Shown here one piece after another: positions 1-9,664 of a DNA stretch of 64,000 nucleotides. Source of the DNA: Artocarpus heterophyllus (lineage: Eukaryota; Streptophyta; Magnoliopsida; Rosales; Moraceae); the NCBI GenBank assembly GCA_025403435.1, contig CM046349.1, positions 22,404,004 through 22,468,003 on the forward strand. The letters are read 5' to 3'. Below the pieces are notes generated by a model. It did no database searches. It was not told the DNA's origin and saw nothing but the letters and a program-made list of their open reading frames with translations. Position numbers and translations under genes: made by a program. The number at the start of each line of letters is the position of its first letter. Positions within the stretch are counted from its first letter, which is position 1.

Positions 1-264
1 AGCAAACTATGCTAATGGCAACATTTTACACCAGCTGGTCTTAAAATCGAGAGAACAAGCCCGTAGCATATCTTCTAAAATCAAGTTCATGCCAACATAT
101 AGGCGACCTGCATTTTCGTCGATACAGCGCTTCATAAGGTGCCATCCCAATTGTCGCCTGAAAGCTATTGTTGTAAGCAAACTCTGCTAATGGCAACATT
201 TTACACCAGCTGGTCTTAAAATCGAGAGAACAAGCCTGTAGCATATCTTTAAAAATCAAGTTCG
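1..264. repeat. Direct duplication of ~88 bp inside the integrase pseudogene
   Basis: Bases 1-89 and 176-264 are nearly identical; both begin AGCAAACT and run through the ACCAGCTGGTCTTAAAATC stretch. The offset is 175 bases. The second copy lies in the normal integrase position. The first is joined after the WHE codons and changes the frame, so it arose after the gene lost function, probably by local duplication or strand slippage. The left copy may extend beyond the window. Confidence 0.85.
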
Positions 265-328
265 TCCTCTTAGTTTGGCCATCTGTCTGAGGATGAAAAG
301 CGGTACTGAAATGTAGCCTGGTTCCCAT
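41..328 (-). pseudogene. pol: Integrase catalytic-core C-terminal part, Ty3/gypsy (fragment)
   Basis: The fragment carries HPQTDGQ followed by a leucine-rich helix and the AFAYNN-like and GMAPYEALYRRKCRSP stretches that mark the end of the DDE core of plant Ty3/gypsy integrases. The glutamate helix that completes the DDE triad is degraded: the usual GQSERT is GQTKRT. After the WHE motif (about residue 80) the normal frame is lost because the sequence at 176-264 is repeated at 1-89 (see the repeat entry), so the last residues are a junction artefact. The upstream part of integrase is at 455-889, with stops between. Non-functional. Confidence 0.8.
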
Positions 329-454
329 TGTAGCCTATACACTCTTCCAAAACTTAGATGTGAACCTGCCATCACGATTTGAGATGATTGACTTAGGAAT
401 CCCATGAAGTCGTACAATCTCCTTAACATAGAGTTTCGCTAACTGTTCCATGGA

Positions 455-889
455 TTAAGTGATCTTGATAGGAATGAAATGCGTCGTCTTAGTCAGTCGA
501 TCCATAACTACCCAAATTGCATCATAACCATTCATAGTTCTGGGCAAACCAGTAATGAAATCCATTGCTATATCCTCCCACTTCCATTCCGATACTTGGA
601 TAGACTGCAGTTCACCACCAGGTCTCTGGTGTTCAGCCTTTACTTGTTGACATGTCATACATTTCTTCACATACATTGCAACATCACGTTTCATTCCAAA
701 CCACCAGAAGTTACCCTTTAGATCATTATACATCTTTGTTGCACCTGGATGAATAGAGTCAGGAGTGTCATAAATTTCTACCAAGATCTTTCGACTTAAG
801 TCATCAACATTGGGAACACATAAGCGGTCCTTGAGGTACAGAGTTTCGTCATCCGTAATACGAAACTCTTGACATTTTTCTTCTTTCAT
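455..889 (-). pseudogene. pol: Integrase zinc-binding domain and start of catalytic core, Ty3/gypsy
   Basis: The 144-residue open segment holds the HHCC zinc-binding domain: the histidine of HPGATKMYNDL, then WWFGMKRDVAMYVKKCMTCQQVK with its CxxC pair. It continues into the core with the first catalytic aspartate in WEDIAMDFITGLP and the VVMDRLTKTTHF strand. This arrangement and spacing are typical of plant chromovirus integrases, which join element DNA to host DNA in the nucleus. The frame stops at 455 and resumes in the 41-328 fragment. Upstream (890-1030) the linker from RNase H is visible but interrupted by at least two stops. Confidence 0.85.
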
Positions 890-1030
890 TTCTTGCTTAA
901 TCCTTACAAGGCTTACATCTTCATCTTGTTTTCTTCAAATTTCATTGTACATCGTCGGAGCAAGAGAGAGTGCTGATAGCTGTCCTGCTATAAGTTCCAA
1001 ACCGAAGTCTAGAATTTCCTTTCTTAAAGG

Positions 1031-1708
1031 TTAAGACATTGCTTGCATTGACATCAACGTGGCAACTGACTTCCTACTTAGAGCATTAGCCACTCGGTTA
1101 GCTTTTCCAGGATGATAAAGGATTTCACAATCGTAATCCTTCACCAACTCTAGCCATTTTCGTTGTCTCATGTTCAAGTCTCTTTGCGTGAAGAAATACT
1201 TCAGACTTTGATGATCAGTGAAGATCTTGTGTTGGACCCCATATAAATAGTGTCTCCATATCTTCAACGCAAAAATGACTGCTGCTAACTTGAGGTCATG
1301 AGTAGGATAGTTCTTTTCGTAATCCTTCAGTTGTCTTGACGCATAAGCAATCACCATTTCATTTTGCATTAGTACAGCTCCGAGGCCCATCTTAGATGCA
1401 TCACTATAAATTACAAATCCATCATTTCCTTCAGGAATAGCCAATACTGGAGCCGTCGTTAGCCTCTTCTTCAATTCTTGAAAACTCTTCTCACATGCAT
1501 CTGTCCATTCATACTTCTTTCCTTTGCAAGTCAGATTTGTAAGTGGAGCTGCTATCTTAGAGAAGTCTTCTACGAATCTTTGATAATATCCTGCTAAACC
1601 CAAGAAGCTCCTTATTTCACGTGCATTCATTGGTTGCTTCCAGTTGAGAACAGCTTCTACTTTAGCAGGGTCAACCATAATCCCTTCCTTTGAGATAACA
1701 TGCCCCAA
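1031..1708 (-). pseudogene. pol: RT C-terminal (thumb/connection) and RNase H, Ty3/gypsy
   Basis: A 225-residue open stretch begins GHVISKEGI, the segment just after the RT palm, continues through the [22 protein letters not shown] connection, and enters RNase H at [17 protein letters not shown], where the aspartate is the first metal ligand. It includes [30 protein letters not shown] and ends with [16 protein letters not shown], the tail typical of plant Ty3/gypsy. RNase H removes template RNA during reverse transcription. The stop at 1031 splits it from the integrase linker. As a domain it looks nearly complete, but it cannot be translated in context. Confidence 0.88.
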
Positions 1709-2084
1709 GAAAGAACTTTATCAAGCCAGAACCCGCACTTAGAGAACTTTGCATAAAGCTGGTGTCTTCTTAAAGTCTCCAACATAATCCTTAAATGCTC
1801 CTTATGTTCTTCTTGATTCTTAAAATAAACAAGAATATCATCAATAAATACAATAACAAATTTATCGAGGAAATCCTTGAATATTCAGTTCATCAAATCC
1901 ATAAAAGCAGCCGGTGCATTCGTCAAACCGAAAGACATAACCACAAATCATGGTGACCATACCTCGACCTGAAGGCAGTCTTGGGGATATCTCCTTCTTT
2001 AATCTTCAACTGATGATATCCCGATCGTAGATCAATCTTTGAGAACACAGATGCACCCTTGAGCTAGTCAAATAAATCATCGAT
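1709..2084 (-). pseudogene. pol: RT palm, Ty3/gypsy, interrupted by stops
   Basis: No open frame covers this stretch, but minus-strand translation shows the RT palm: [26 protein letters not shown] near 2030-1940 and the catalytic FIDDILVYF at about 1850-1820, followed by the EEH.EHLR helix. Several stop codons interrupt it, and one of the changes (TAG for the expected CAG) fits a C-to-T transition. It joins the RT fingers at 2085-2939 to the connection at 1031-1708. The FIDD pair, usually YVDD or FIDD in plant gypsy elements, is still present, so decay here is by stops and not by loss of the active site. Confidence 0.75.
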
Positions 2085-2939
2085 TCAAGGCAACAGGTAC
2101 TTGTTCTTGATTGTCACCTTGTTCAGCTCTCTATAGTCAATGCAGAGTCTCATAGTGCCATCCTTCTTCTTTACAAACAAGACTGGAGCTCCCCATGGTA
2201 AGTGACTTGGCCTGATGAATCCTTTGTCAAGTAGCTCCTTTAATTGCGTGTGAAGCTCTTTTAACTCTTCTGGGGCCATTCTGTAAGGCACTTTTGAGAT
2301 CGGATCGGTGCCAGGAGCGAGCTCAATCTCAAATTGGACTTCTTTTTCTGGCGGTAGACTTGTCAGATAATCAGGAAACACATCTCTATATTCATGAATT
2401 ACAGGTACATCTTTAATTCTTATCTTTTCTTCTTGGCTTTTGTCTACTATGTTTGCCAGATAGCACATGCAGCCACTTGCTAATAACTTCCTTGCTTTCA
2501 TTGCAGATAGAAACATGTGAGGTTTCTTCCTAGACTTGCCAACATAAATGAACTTTTGATCACCTTCTGGATGGAAGATCACCTTTCGTTTCTGACATTC
2601 TATAGAAGCATTGTACTTGCTCAGGAAATCCATCCCAAGAATCATATCATAATCATGCATGTCGATCACAATTAGGTCGACGAAAAGCTCCCTATCAAAA
2701 ATCCATAGGGGCATTGTACACAAACAATGCGTAGATAATATCACTTCCCCAGAGGGTGGTGTCGTAGTGAATCCCTGTCTCATAGGCTCTAAACGAACCT
2801 CTATCTTTTTAGCATATGACATAGATATAAAAGAATGTGTGGCACCCGTATCAAAAAGGACATAAACATCATTAGATAAACTTGTTATCTGACCTGTGAC
2901 CACATTGGAGGCTTCAACAGCCACTTGTTCTTTCGTCAT
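2085..2939 (-). pseudogene. pol: Aspartic protease and RT fingers, Ty3/gypsy
   Basis: The 284-residue open segment has the protease active site [13 protein letters not shown] near residues 28-40 and the second conserved region [16 protein letters not shown] near residue 100, followed by the linker [27 protein letters not shown] and the RT start [40 protein letters not shown]. It ends at TGA in the codon that is arginine (CGA) in relatives. The frame is continuous with the Gag segment upstream across another TGA at 2949-2951. Protease would cut the Gag-Pol precursor. Confidence 0.88.
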
Positions 2940-2948
2940 GGCATAGAT

Positions 2949-3364
2949 TCAGGCATTCGTTGGTGGGGCTTCAATTCTCCCTTGACTAATAAGTGGCCCT
3001 TCAAGGGAGGCTTGCATCTGATGTAGTTGGGCTTGAGGAGGAGCTCTCTGCGGGGCATTGGCATTCATCAACTTGGGACAGTTCTTGACAAAGTGGTCTT
3101 CACGCCCACAAATGAAACATTGATTAGTTCCCAAGCGACATTCCCTTGGATGTTTCTTTTCACATTTGGCACATGGTTGAAACCGCCTGTTATTGTTGTT
3201 GTGCTGACCGTCATTGTCCCTTTTGTTGTCTTGGCCCTGCTGGTTTTGAGGATTGCCCTTTCTCTTGTTATTCTTCCAGTTTTGGTTGCTGTTGTTGTTA
3301 CTGCTGTTGTTGTTATTGTTCCTGTGTGGAGGGCGGTTTTGGTTGCATCATAGTTAAACAGTAA
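2949..3364 (-). pseudogene. gag: Gag C-terminal part with CCHC zinc knuckle, Ty3/gypsy
   Basis: Minus-strand translation from about 3364 gives an Asn/Gln-rich basic linker, then RRFQPCAKCEKKHPREC and the zinc knuckle CFICGREDHFVKNC (C-x2-C-x4-H-x4-C), the nucleic-acid-binding part of nucleocapsid. A TGA at 2949-2951, probably CGA in the ancestor, separates it from protease in the same frame. The capsid-like N-terminal part of Gag is absent: upstream of 3364 the sequence becomes LTR-like with no Gag similarity, which points to a deletion. The plus-strand reading across this region is rich in V and C only because it mirrors the Asn-rich linker. Confidence 0.8.
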
Positions 3365-4420
3365 TATTTTACTGTGAAGGGTAGAGGATAGAAAATTTCA
3401 TATTTTATCATAGAAAATTCATAATGACTTGAAACTTGGAGGAACATCACATAACACATGCATAAATAACATATAAAAAATTCAGGACAAAATACAATAC
3501 CTAGAGGAAGATATTGCAGACAAATTAAGGAGGTGAAATGCTTTCAGAAACAACAAAAGAAAAAAATTCTTACCTTAATAATTTTCTTCTCAAAATTCTT
3601 GAATTCAACCAACAAAATATAACTTTTTCTTTCAATATTTGCAGAGAATTTTTGAGAGAAAGAAGGATGGAATTCATGGAGAAGAGAAGAAGAAGGGAAA
3701 AGGACAAAAGAAGCGTCTTAGAAATTTGAGAGAGAGAAGACGTGAAAGGATGAGAGAAAAATGGAAAAAGAACGTTAAAAATTTTTAACGTAATGAGCAT
3801 AACTGACAAAAAATTCAATACTCTCCATTAAGTTAGAATTTTCTGACTAATTGATGGCTAATTGGCGTGGAGGAAGGAGAGCAAAGAGGGAAAGTCAAAC
3901 AAATCATTCATCACTTACTATGTTTGGCCCTCTCAAATTAGGAAACCATTTAAAATAATACAAATCAAAGCGAAGTCAAACCTTTTATTTCCTTAACTGA
4001 TAAAATTATTCCATTATTATGCAAATTAATCACTCAATTAACGTAATTATCTTAGCCATAAATTTGGAGAGACTTCTGCTGACTGCTAGTCAGTTGTCTT
4101 CGGCTTGCCGATTTTTCTCTTCGGCCTACTGGTTCCACCAAGTTCGGCCTTCTAATGGTTTCCATCGGCCTGCCGAACTGTCTTTGAATACCATACATTA
4201 ATACATTAAAAATCATCATAGTTAAGCAAACATTAAAATTAATATGAACACTTGAGCACAACGATTCCATGCGGTCGTCACTTATCATAGAACTTGACAT
4301 AAAAAGTTAGTAACATTAAGATCATATATCATAACATATAACATAAATTATTGTTAAAATTTCCGTAACATCGTTACTAACTTAACGTGATCTGTTACAT
4401 AAAAATAGGTGGGTGTTACA
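3365..4420 (-). mobile_element. Partial 5' LTR of the 1-4420 gypsy element
   Basis: The minus-strand start is TGTAACACCCACC at 4420, matching the start of the LTR that ends at 61044 (TGTAACACCCACC), and both contain a related block about 100-150 bases further in. A pyrimidine-rich tract on the minus strand at about 3780-3560 resembles the transcribed leader of other plant LTRs. No primer-binding site (GCTCTGATACCA in this orientation) follows, so the inner boundary is uncertain. The LTR contains a phased palindrome array at 4101-4175. Confidence 0.6.
4101..4175. repeat. Phased palindrome array, four units, in a gypsy LTR
   Basis: Units start at 4101 (CGGCTTGCCG), 4122 (CGGCCTACTG), 4145 (CGGCCTTCTA) and 4166 (CGGCCTGCCG). 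The start-to-start spacing is 21, 23 and 21 bases. The same ten-base motif and spacing occur in the copia LTRs of this window, but the surrounding sequence here is unrelated to those LTRs. Confidence 0.8.
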
Positions 4421-4524
4421 AATATGGCCTAATCGCAAGTATCAAAGGTATTCCTATTAGAGTGGGAAGGTTTATGCCTTTTGGAGTTCTATTTAACTTT
4501 AGTATTGAATAGTGAGTATATCTT

Positions 4525-5175
4525 ATGTTTGATAAAACTTCCATCCACTACAGATAAAAGACTTGTTTTTACGAATCACTTTATTATTAAACAGAAACTA
4601 TATAATAATCCTTAAATATACAAGCAACATAAATTAAATTCCTTTTTAAGTTTAGGAATATAAAAACAGTCTTGCAAAACTAAATGCTTAAAATTATCGA
4701 AATAAAGATGGATGTCTCCCACTGCTTTAGTCAATAACAAGGTTCCATCACCCATCCCCAATGTGAAGTGCACATTCAACGCACTTCTCATTTGCTTTAA
4801 CCACTATAGAGAAACAAAAACATGATTAATAGCTCCAGAATCTATAAAAGTGCCCCTTGATTCCTCCACTAAATATGTTTTAATAACAAGAAGTTCATAG
4901 TTACCTCGTTTATTAATTAGGAAATCCTTGCAAGTCTTCTTTATGTAACTAACCTTCTCACAATAGAAATATTTATGTTTCTTTGGGTTCTTCTCTTTAT
5001 TCTTCTTATCATTGCCCTTCATTGGCAGAATAAAAGATTTCCTATTCTTGGCATTTTGCTTCTTTCAATTCCCTTGTTGGGATCAAAACTAGATGCAACT
5101 GTCAAGTTTTCCTCTCTACTAATTGGAACATGTGGTGCCCGTAAACTCTCACATACAAATTTAGCCAACAGTAAC
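4525..5175 (-). pseudogene. Decayed Ty1/copia fragment: Gag end, protease start and region beyond
   Basis: The minus-strand reading 5022-4804 shows a lysine-rich tract and a damaged zinc knuckle (FYCEKVSYIKKTC, missing its histidine), then YLVEESRGTFIDSGAINHVFVSL, the copia protease active site with one change. Downstream, 4800-4525 matches at nucleotide level the segment after protease in the copia element at 42590-42830, including the run ending CATCTCCCACTGC. It is an old relative of the copia family at 45327-55007. Neither LTR is visible. It abuts the gypsy LTR end at 4420 with about 100 bases between that I cannot assign. Confidence 0.7.
4804..4904 (-). other. Retained intron-like GT...AG segment in the old copia fragment
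   Basis: On the minus strand the segment begins GTAACT at 4904, after GAG, and ends TTTGTTTCTCTATAG at 4804. It is 101 bases long, sits at the same place as the 104-base segment 49827-49930, and contains the protease active site codons. The splice-like ends are kept although the coding sequence is decayed. Confidence 0.6.
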
Positions 5176-5438
5176 ATGTCTTCATTGCATAATAATTATT
5201 ATAGATATGCCTAAATTTTTTTAATTTGGATTTGAGTTTTTTGATGTAGTGTGAAAGCTTGTTTCCTTATAGAAGAAGATGTACTTAAATAAACAAGCGT
5301 TATAATTTTATTTCACTAACTGGTTTATTTCACTAATTGGCATATATTTTTCATGTGGTTAAAACTTTTTTTAATTACGTTATAGTTATATATGTGTGTA
5401 TTTACGGTGTTGGTCTACAAATTTTTGTTGGTATTAAT

Positions 5439-5600
5439 AATATATATATATATATGTAATTACTCGTGCTTGTTTGAAATATAAGAATGAAATTACATAT
5501 GTAATATTTATAATACATATTCATATATATATATATATATATAATTACTCGTGCTTGTTTGAAATGTAAGAATTAAATTACATATTTAAGATTTATAATA
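5439..5600. repeat. Tandem duplication of an ~80-base TA-rich block, period 85
   Basis: A (TA)n tract followed by AATTACTCGTGCTTGTTTGA and an AT-rich tail occurs at 5439-5515 and again at 5524-5600. The common word AATTACTCG starts at 5458 and 5543. Confidence 0.8.
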
Positions 5601-5815
5601 TATATACATACATAAAAGATTCTCTATATGGATTAACGTCACCAAATACTACGGAGTTGGTAACTTTTTTTTATTTGCCTTCTATTAATTTATTTATATG
5701 AATATATAATATTATTATTTAGGGGAAGCTCAGTCTTCCTAAACAAAAATCTTTGTCGTCAGGGTTTTCTCCACCTCTTTCGATGCAACAAATGTACTTT
5801 TTGATAGTTAGCCAA

Positions 5816-5935
5816 AAACGCTGTTAAAGTCTATCAACAGCGTTTCAACAAACACTGATATAGCTTACGCTATAAAAGTCAATACTATTATAGCGTTTCT
5901 TGACAGTTATAGTAAACGCTATAGAAAGTGTTCTC
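5816..5935. repeat. Inverted-repeat cluster (AAACGCTGTT and ACGCTATA words)
   Basis: AAACGCTGTT at 5816-5825 is followed after ten bases by its exact complement AACAGCGTTT at 5836-5845. Then come ACGCTATA, TATAGCGTTT and AAACGCTATAG words in both orientations to about 5922. Clusters like this are seen in subterminal regions of plant DNA transposons (CACTA and Mutator types), but I see no transposase or defined ends, so this is only a possible remnant. Confidence 0.4.
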
Positions 5936-7856
5936 ACAGCTTTTTTGACCACTTATTTTTACAATTTTGTAGCTTTTCTAAATAGTTGTCAGAAGGTCTA
6001 CACCCTGCATTATTTCTTGGGTGCTGTATTGATCTTTAAATATCTTTTTTTTAACTACACTTCCTTTAGGTTCGATATATCCAAGAAACCACAGATAAAG
6101 CCTCCTTACGTAATTTTCGATATATTCATTCTCCAAAATATAAATAGTACGTCATAATTCATTCAACAAAAATGGAGTACACCCACTTGTGTCTTAGACT
6201 CTTAGCATATATTTCAAAACATATATACAAACTGAACCTAGATAAGCTGCTAACTTAAGACTCAAGTGTGTATAAAATTTTTTATATGATTCATTTCTTT
6301 GCAAAAAGCTTCACATCTATTGTAGTCCAACCTTGACAAATCTCCGTTAGATACTAAGGTGAACAAAAATGGGACTTGGATATGACCTTCAAAGGCCTAC
6401 CAAGAACAGAGTAAAAAGAGTTCAATAGGAACGTAAAACAATCAAAATATTCAAGCATATGCTCTTTGCAAAGTTTATGAAACCCCTAATTTCTAACTGA
6501 ACTCTAGCTAGTTATACCAACTTACTTCAATACAAATAACACCATTTGTCCTATGATTTTTCAATTCAGAATAAGTATTCGGAAGTTATAGATATAAGAT
6601 GGCAATGGCACAAAACATGACATACAAAAATTGGCCATGTGTTTTCTAGGGACATCAACTAAAATAAAAAAAATCCATAAAATAATTAGGGGGAAAATTT
6701 TCTTTGATATAGTTTTCTTGAAGAGAGATCAATCGTAATACAACCAATTAGCCAATGGGATAACTTACAATTACAAATTTAATTACTCTTTAATTTGTAG
6801 ACCAAGAGTACGTCATAATTTATTCACCAAAAATAGAGTACATGATAATATATCTATGCGCATGCGTGTATATATGTATTTCTATTTGACCAGATAATTA
6901 GAACAGAAATGACAACCAGATTGACTTATCTATCTCATTTATTGGAAAGTTTCTCGTTATTGTTTCTCTACATGTAAAGAGGTACAATTAATATCAGAGA
7001 GTGAGAAGGGACATATTCCCTCACTGGTTCTAAAGCCTATTACTTGGTGAAGTAATATAGACTATGCACCCTACCTTCAGTTCACACTTTTCTTCAACTA
7101 CTACTTTCTTAGTTTCTTCCTGGATTACTATTTACTTTTAGAAAATAGCTGTATTATATAATACATGTGACTTTGTCAGTCAGACTGAACAATAAAAAAA
7201 ACACAGGTAGATTATCAATCCAACCTACATTTTCCTGTATAATCACCAACATGTTCAAAGATGCTCTTGTCACTATTGCTACAAAATCCACTACAATTCC
7301 TTTGTACACATTTACAAATCCTAGAGACAAATTTTCTGCCCATTTTGGCAACAATAACAGTCATGGCATGGACCTCTGTCAAATAGAGAGTAGGAAAATG
7401 ATATCTTTGCATCAAGAATCCTTTTGTTGTCAATTTTCAAATTATTAAGCCTTAAAATCAAACTGCAACAAGTATTGAAAGGCATAGGAAAGTAAGATGC
7501 CAATCAAATAGGAGCAAATAGACCTATAGTTTGCCCTAAATAGTGCATGTTTTCAGGAAGAAGCAGAATAACCCATCACAAACTTGCTACAACATGAAGT
7601 TGACACAACTAATCAATAGCAAAGATAGTCAAGAATATGTTTTCATTTGTTTTATCTTCATTAAGGCAACAATTTTCCCCATCTATAAACTTTAGAAACC
7701 AAAATATACGAAGAAATTCATTTAAGATTATCTTATAGAACTCCAAAAAGTTTTAGAGATATGGATGATGTATTGATTGTAAGATTTTTAAATTCAAACC
7801 ATTTTTGAAAACCAAAGGATAAAAATTAATTGTATGTATAAAAGACAAGTATGTAT

Positions 7857-8097
7857 TGTAACGACTCGCACCTACACTTGGTATGATATTGTCTGCTTTG
7901 GGCCTAAGCTCTCATAGTTTTGCTCTTGGGTTTTACCCCAAAAGGCCTCATACATTTTGGGAGGTGGTGTCTTACTTTATGAACCACTACCAAGACTTAT
8001 TCCCAAGCGATATAAGATTGTACAACCCACAACATCATGGCTCTTTTCGCCTTATGAGAATTATGGTTGTCACATGTATTGACCGTTCAACAACCTG
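7857..8097 (+). repeat. Possible LTR or TRIM-like fragment beginning TGTAACGACTCGC
   Basis: The stretch starts TGTAACGACTCGC, a TG...-type start resembling LTR ends, and is clearly less AT-rich than its surroundings. It contains GGCCTAAGC and AAAAGGCCTCATAC words that I associate with a dispersed eudicot repeat. No second copy is in this window and no end is defined, so the type is uncertain. The 71-residue open frame across it has no family features. Confidence 0.35.
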
Positions 8098-9664
8098 AAG
8101 TAAGAATAATAATAAAGATGATGACGACGATGACGACGATGATGATGAAGACAAACTTTAACTATGGTCTCAAGACGTCAACCATTGAGAATGCTTAATA
8201 AATCTTAGATAAATATCTTACAACTTCTATATTTCTATATCATCTAAGCTATTTATTTTGATCATTTCTGCTCACATCTGAAGAAACAAGTTATGGTGAG
8301 AAATCCAATTCTTCTTTCTCACAAACCAACAAAACTAAACACTTTTTTTTTTTTTTTTATGTTATAAGTGATCAACACTTTCTTACTATGTTTGAAACTC
8401 TAGCTTTTTCCATTGTAGGCCAAATGGAAGAATCAACCTACTTTTTATACATTCAAAACTAGTTCATTTTAGTTGCGCTGAGATATTAAATAGATATTTA
8501 AGATTGGCGTTTTATCTATGACATAAAATATAAAGCATGTGAGTAAAGATACAAAGTAAAAAGTATTGTTCAAGAAAAATAGTTTACTTACGGAGTAGCA
8601 TGAAGAGACAAACCTTGCTTAGCTCATTCGATTTAATTCTCCCTGTAGACCTCTGAATCTGTTTACAAAAGTTAAAAAGTTGTCACAACCATGAACAAAA
8701 ATTTCTCCAATATTTCCAAAATTTCCACCAAAATTTCCACAATTAGAAGGTCTCGAAATATCTTTTTGTTGTAAACAATTTTTTTTTATATTTATCAAAA
8801 TTTTAAAAAAAATTTGAGAGGTATTTTAATTTAATCCTAGAAGATGTTTAAGACTTTAGAAATTCTAAAATTTCAAAGGAAATTTTAAAGATATTTAGAA
8901 ATTTTTGTCTAAATGCTAAAATTTAAGGAAAATTTTGGTTAATACTATAATAAATCAGTAAAATATTAATTTATTAGGGGTTGTAGGTTTTTTTTTTTTT
9001 GACACAATCTTAGTTTTTATCGAAATTTCAATATAAAACAAATATTCATAGTTTTTATAATTTTTTCAATAATTTTCTTTGAAATTTTTGTCAATATAGA
9101 GTATCAATATTTCTACTGATGTTGATATTTTCATCCTTGATCAGAACATAGCACTGCCTTCTCATGCAAACAATGGGGAGAATTCATAGTTTCAAATTTA
9201 TGGAAATATAGTGAGAAGTGATCAACAAACCTATATGTGGCATGTTCGTAACTATGTTCAACATTATTCAAATAATATGTCCTGGTATCAATATTGTTTG
9301 AATCAAGATGGGTCTCAACCACACTTAAGCCTCATAGAGCTTCTTTTTGGTATTAGGAAATGTACTATATATGATTTTTTATATGAAACTTGTTTATTTA
9401 TATATCTTTTTAATGTTCATGTCTCATAGAACTTCCTTTTGGCATTAAAAAATGTAATATGTATGATGTTTTTCAAGTGAAACTTGTTTCTTTATCTATC
9501 TTTTTAATGTTCATGCTATCAGAAAGTATTCAAATAATGTTCTAATGTAAATTTCAATAATTTTTGTAAATTTTTTTGATATTTTTAATGATATAGATAT
9601 TTTCTCCGATATTTTTGTAGAATTGGAGCATCGGTATATCCAACGATACTAATATTTTCTTCCA
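8098..9664. other. AT-rich stretch without recognisable genes
   Basis: A short GAT/GAC microsatellite lies at about 8115-8152 and a T-homopolymer at about 8343-8360. Between 9200 and 9520 a ~60-base block with CTCATAGA(G/A)CTTC is repeated with changes. The open frames on both strands near 9131-9429 overlap each other and show no motif. Confidence 0.55.

Larger units (their letters stand above)
1..4420 (-). mobile_element. Truncated Ty3/gypsy chromovirus-like (Tekay/Del type) retrotransposon
   Basis: Read on the minus strand the order is LTR sequence (4420 to about 3365), Gag zinc knuckle, aspartic protease, reverse transcriptase, RNase H and integrase, which is the Ty3/gypsy order. The LTR begins TGTAACACCC at 4420, a start common in plant chromovirus LTRs. 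The window begins inside integrase, so the chromodomain and 3' LTR lie outside. Most of Gag, the primer-binding site and the inner end of the LTR are missing: the Gag frame stops abruptly near 3364 and runs into LTR-like sequence. Many stop codons make it inactive. The Tekay/Del assignment rests on motif style only. Confidence 0.85.
5176..7856. other. AT-rich stretch without recognisable genes
   Basis: Open frames here are short and give no family motif. I see a duplicated AT-rich block (5439-5600), an inverted-repeat cluster (5816-5935), and a ~36-base block present at about 6147-6181 and again at about 6807-6842 (ACGTCATAATT then ATTCA then CAAAAAT). Nothing else in it can be assigned. Confidence 0.6.

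Noticed and set aside
3027..3364. Plus-strand open frames rich in valine and cysteine
   Set aside because: They mirror the Asn/Gln-rich Gag linker on the other strand; no motif.
7857..8097. Cassandra-type element with 5S RNA sequence
   Set aside because: I could not find the 5S promoter boxes in this stretch; kept only as an undefined repeat.
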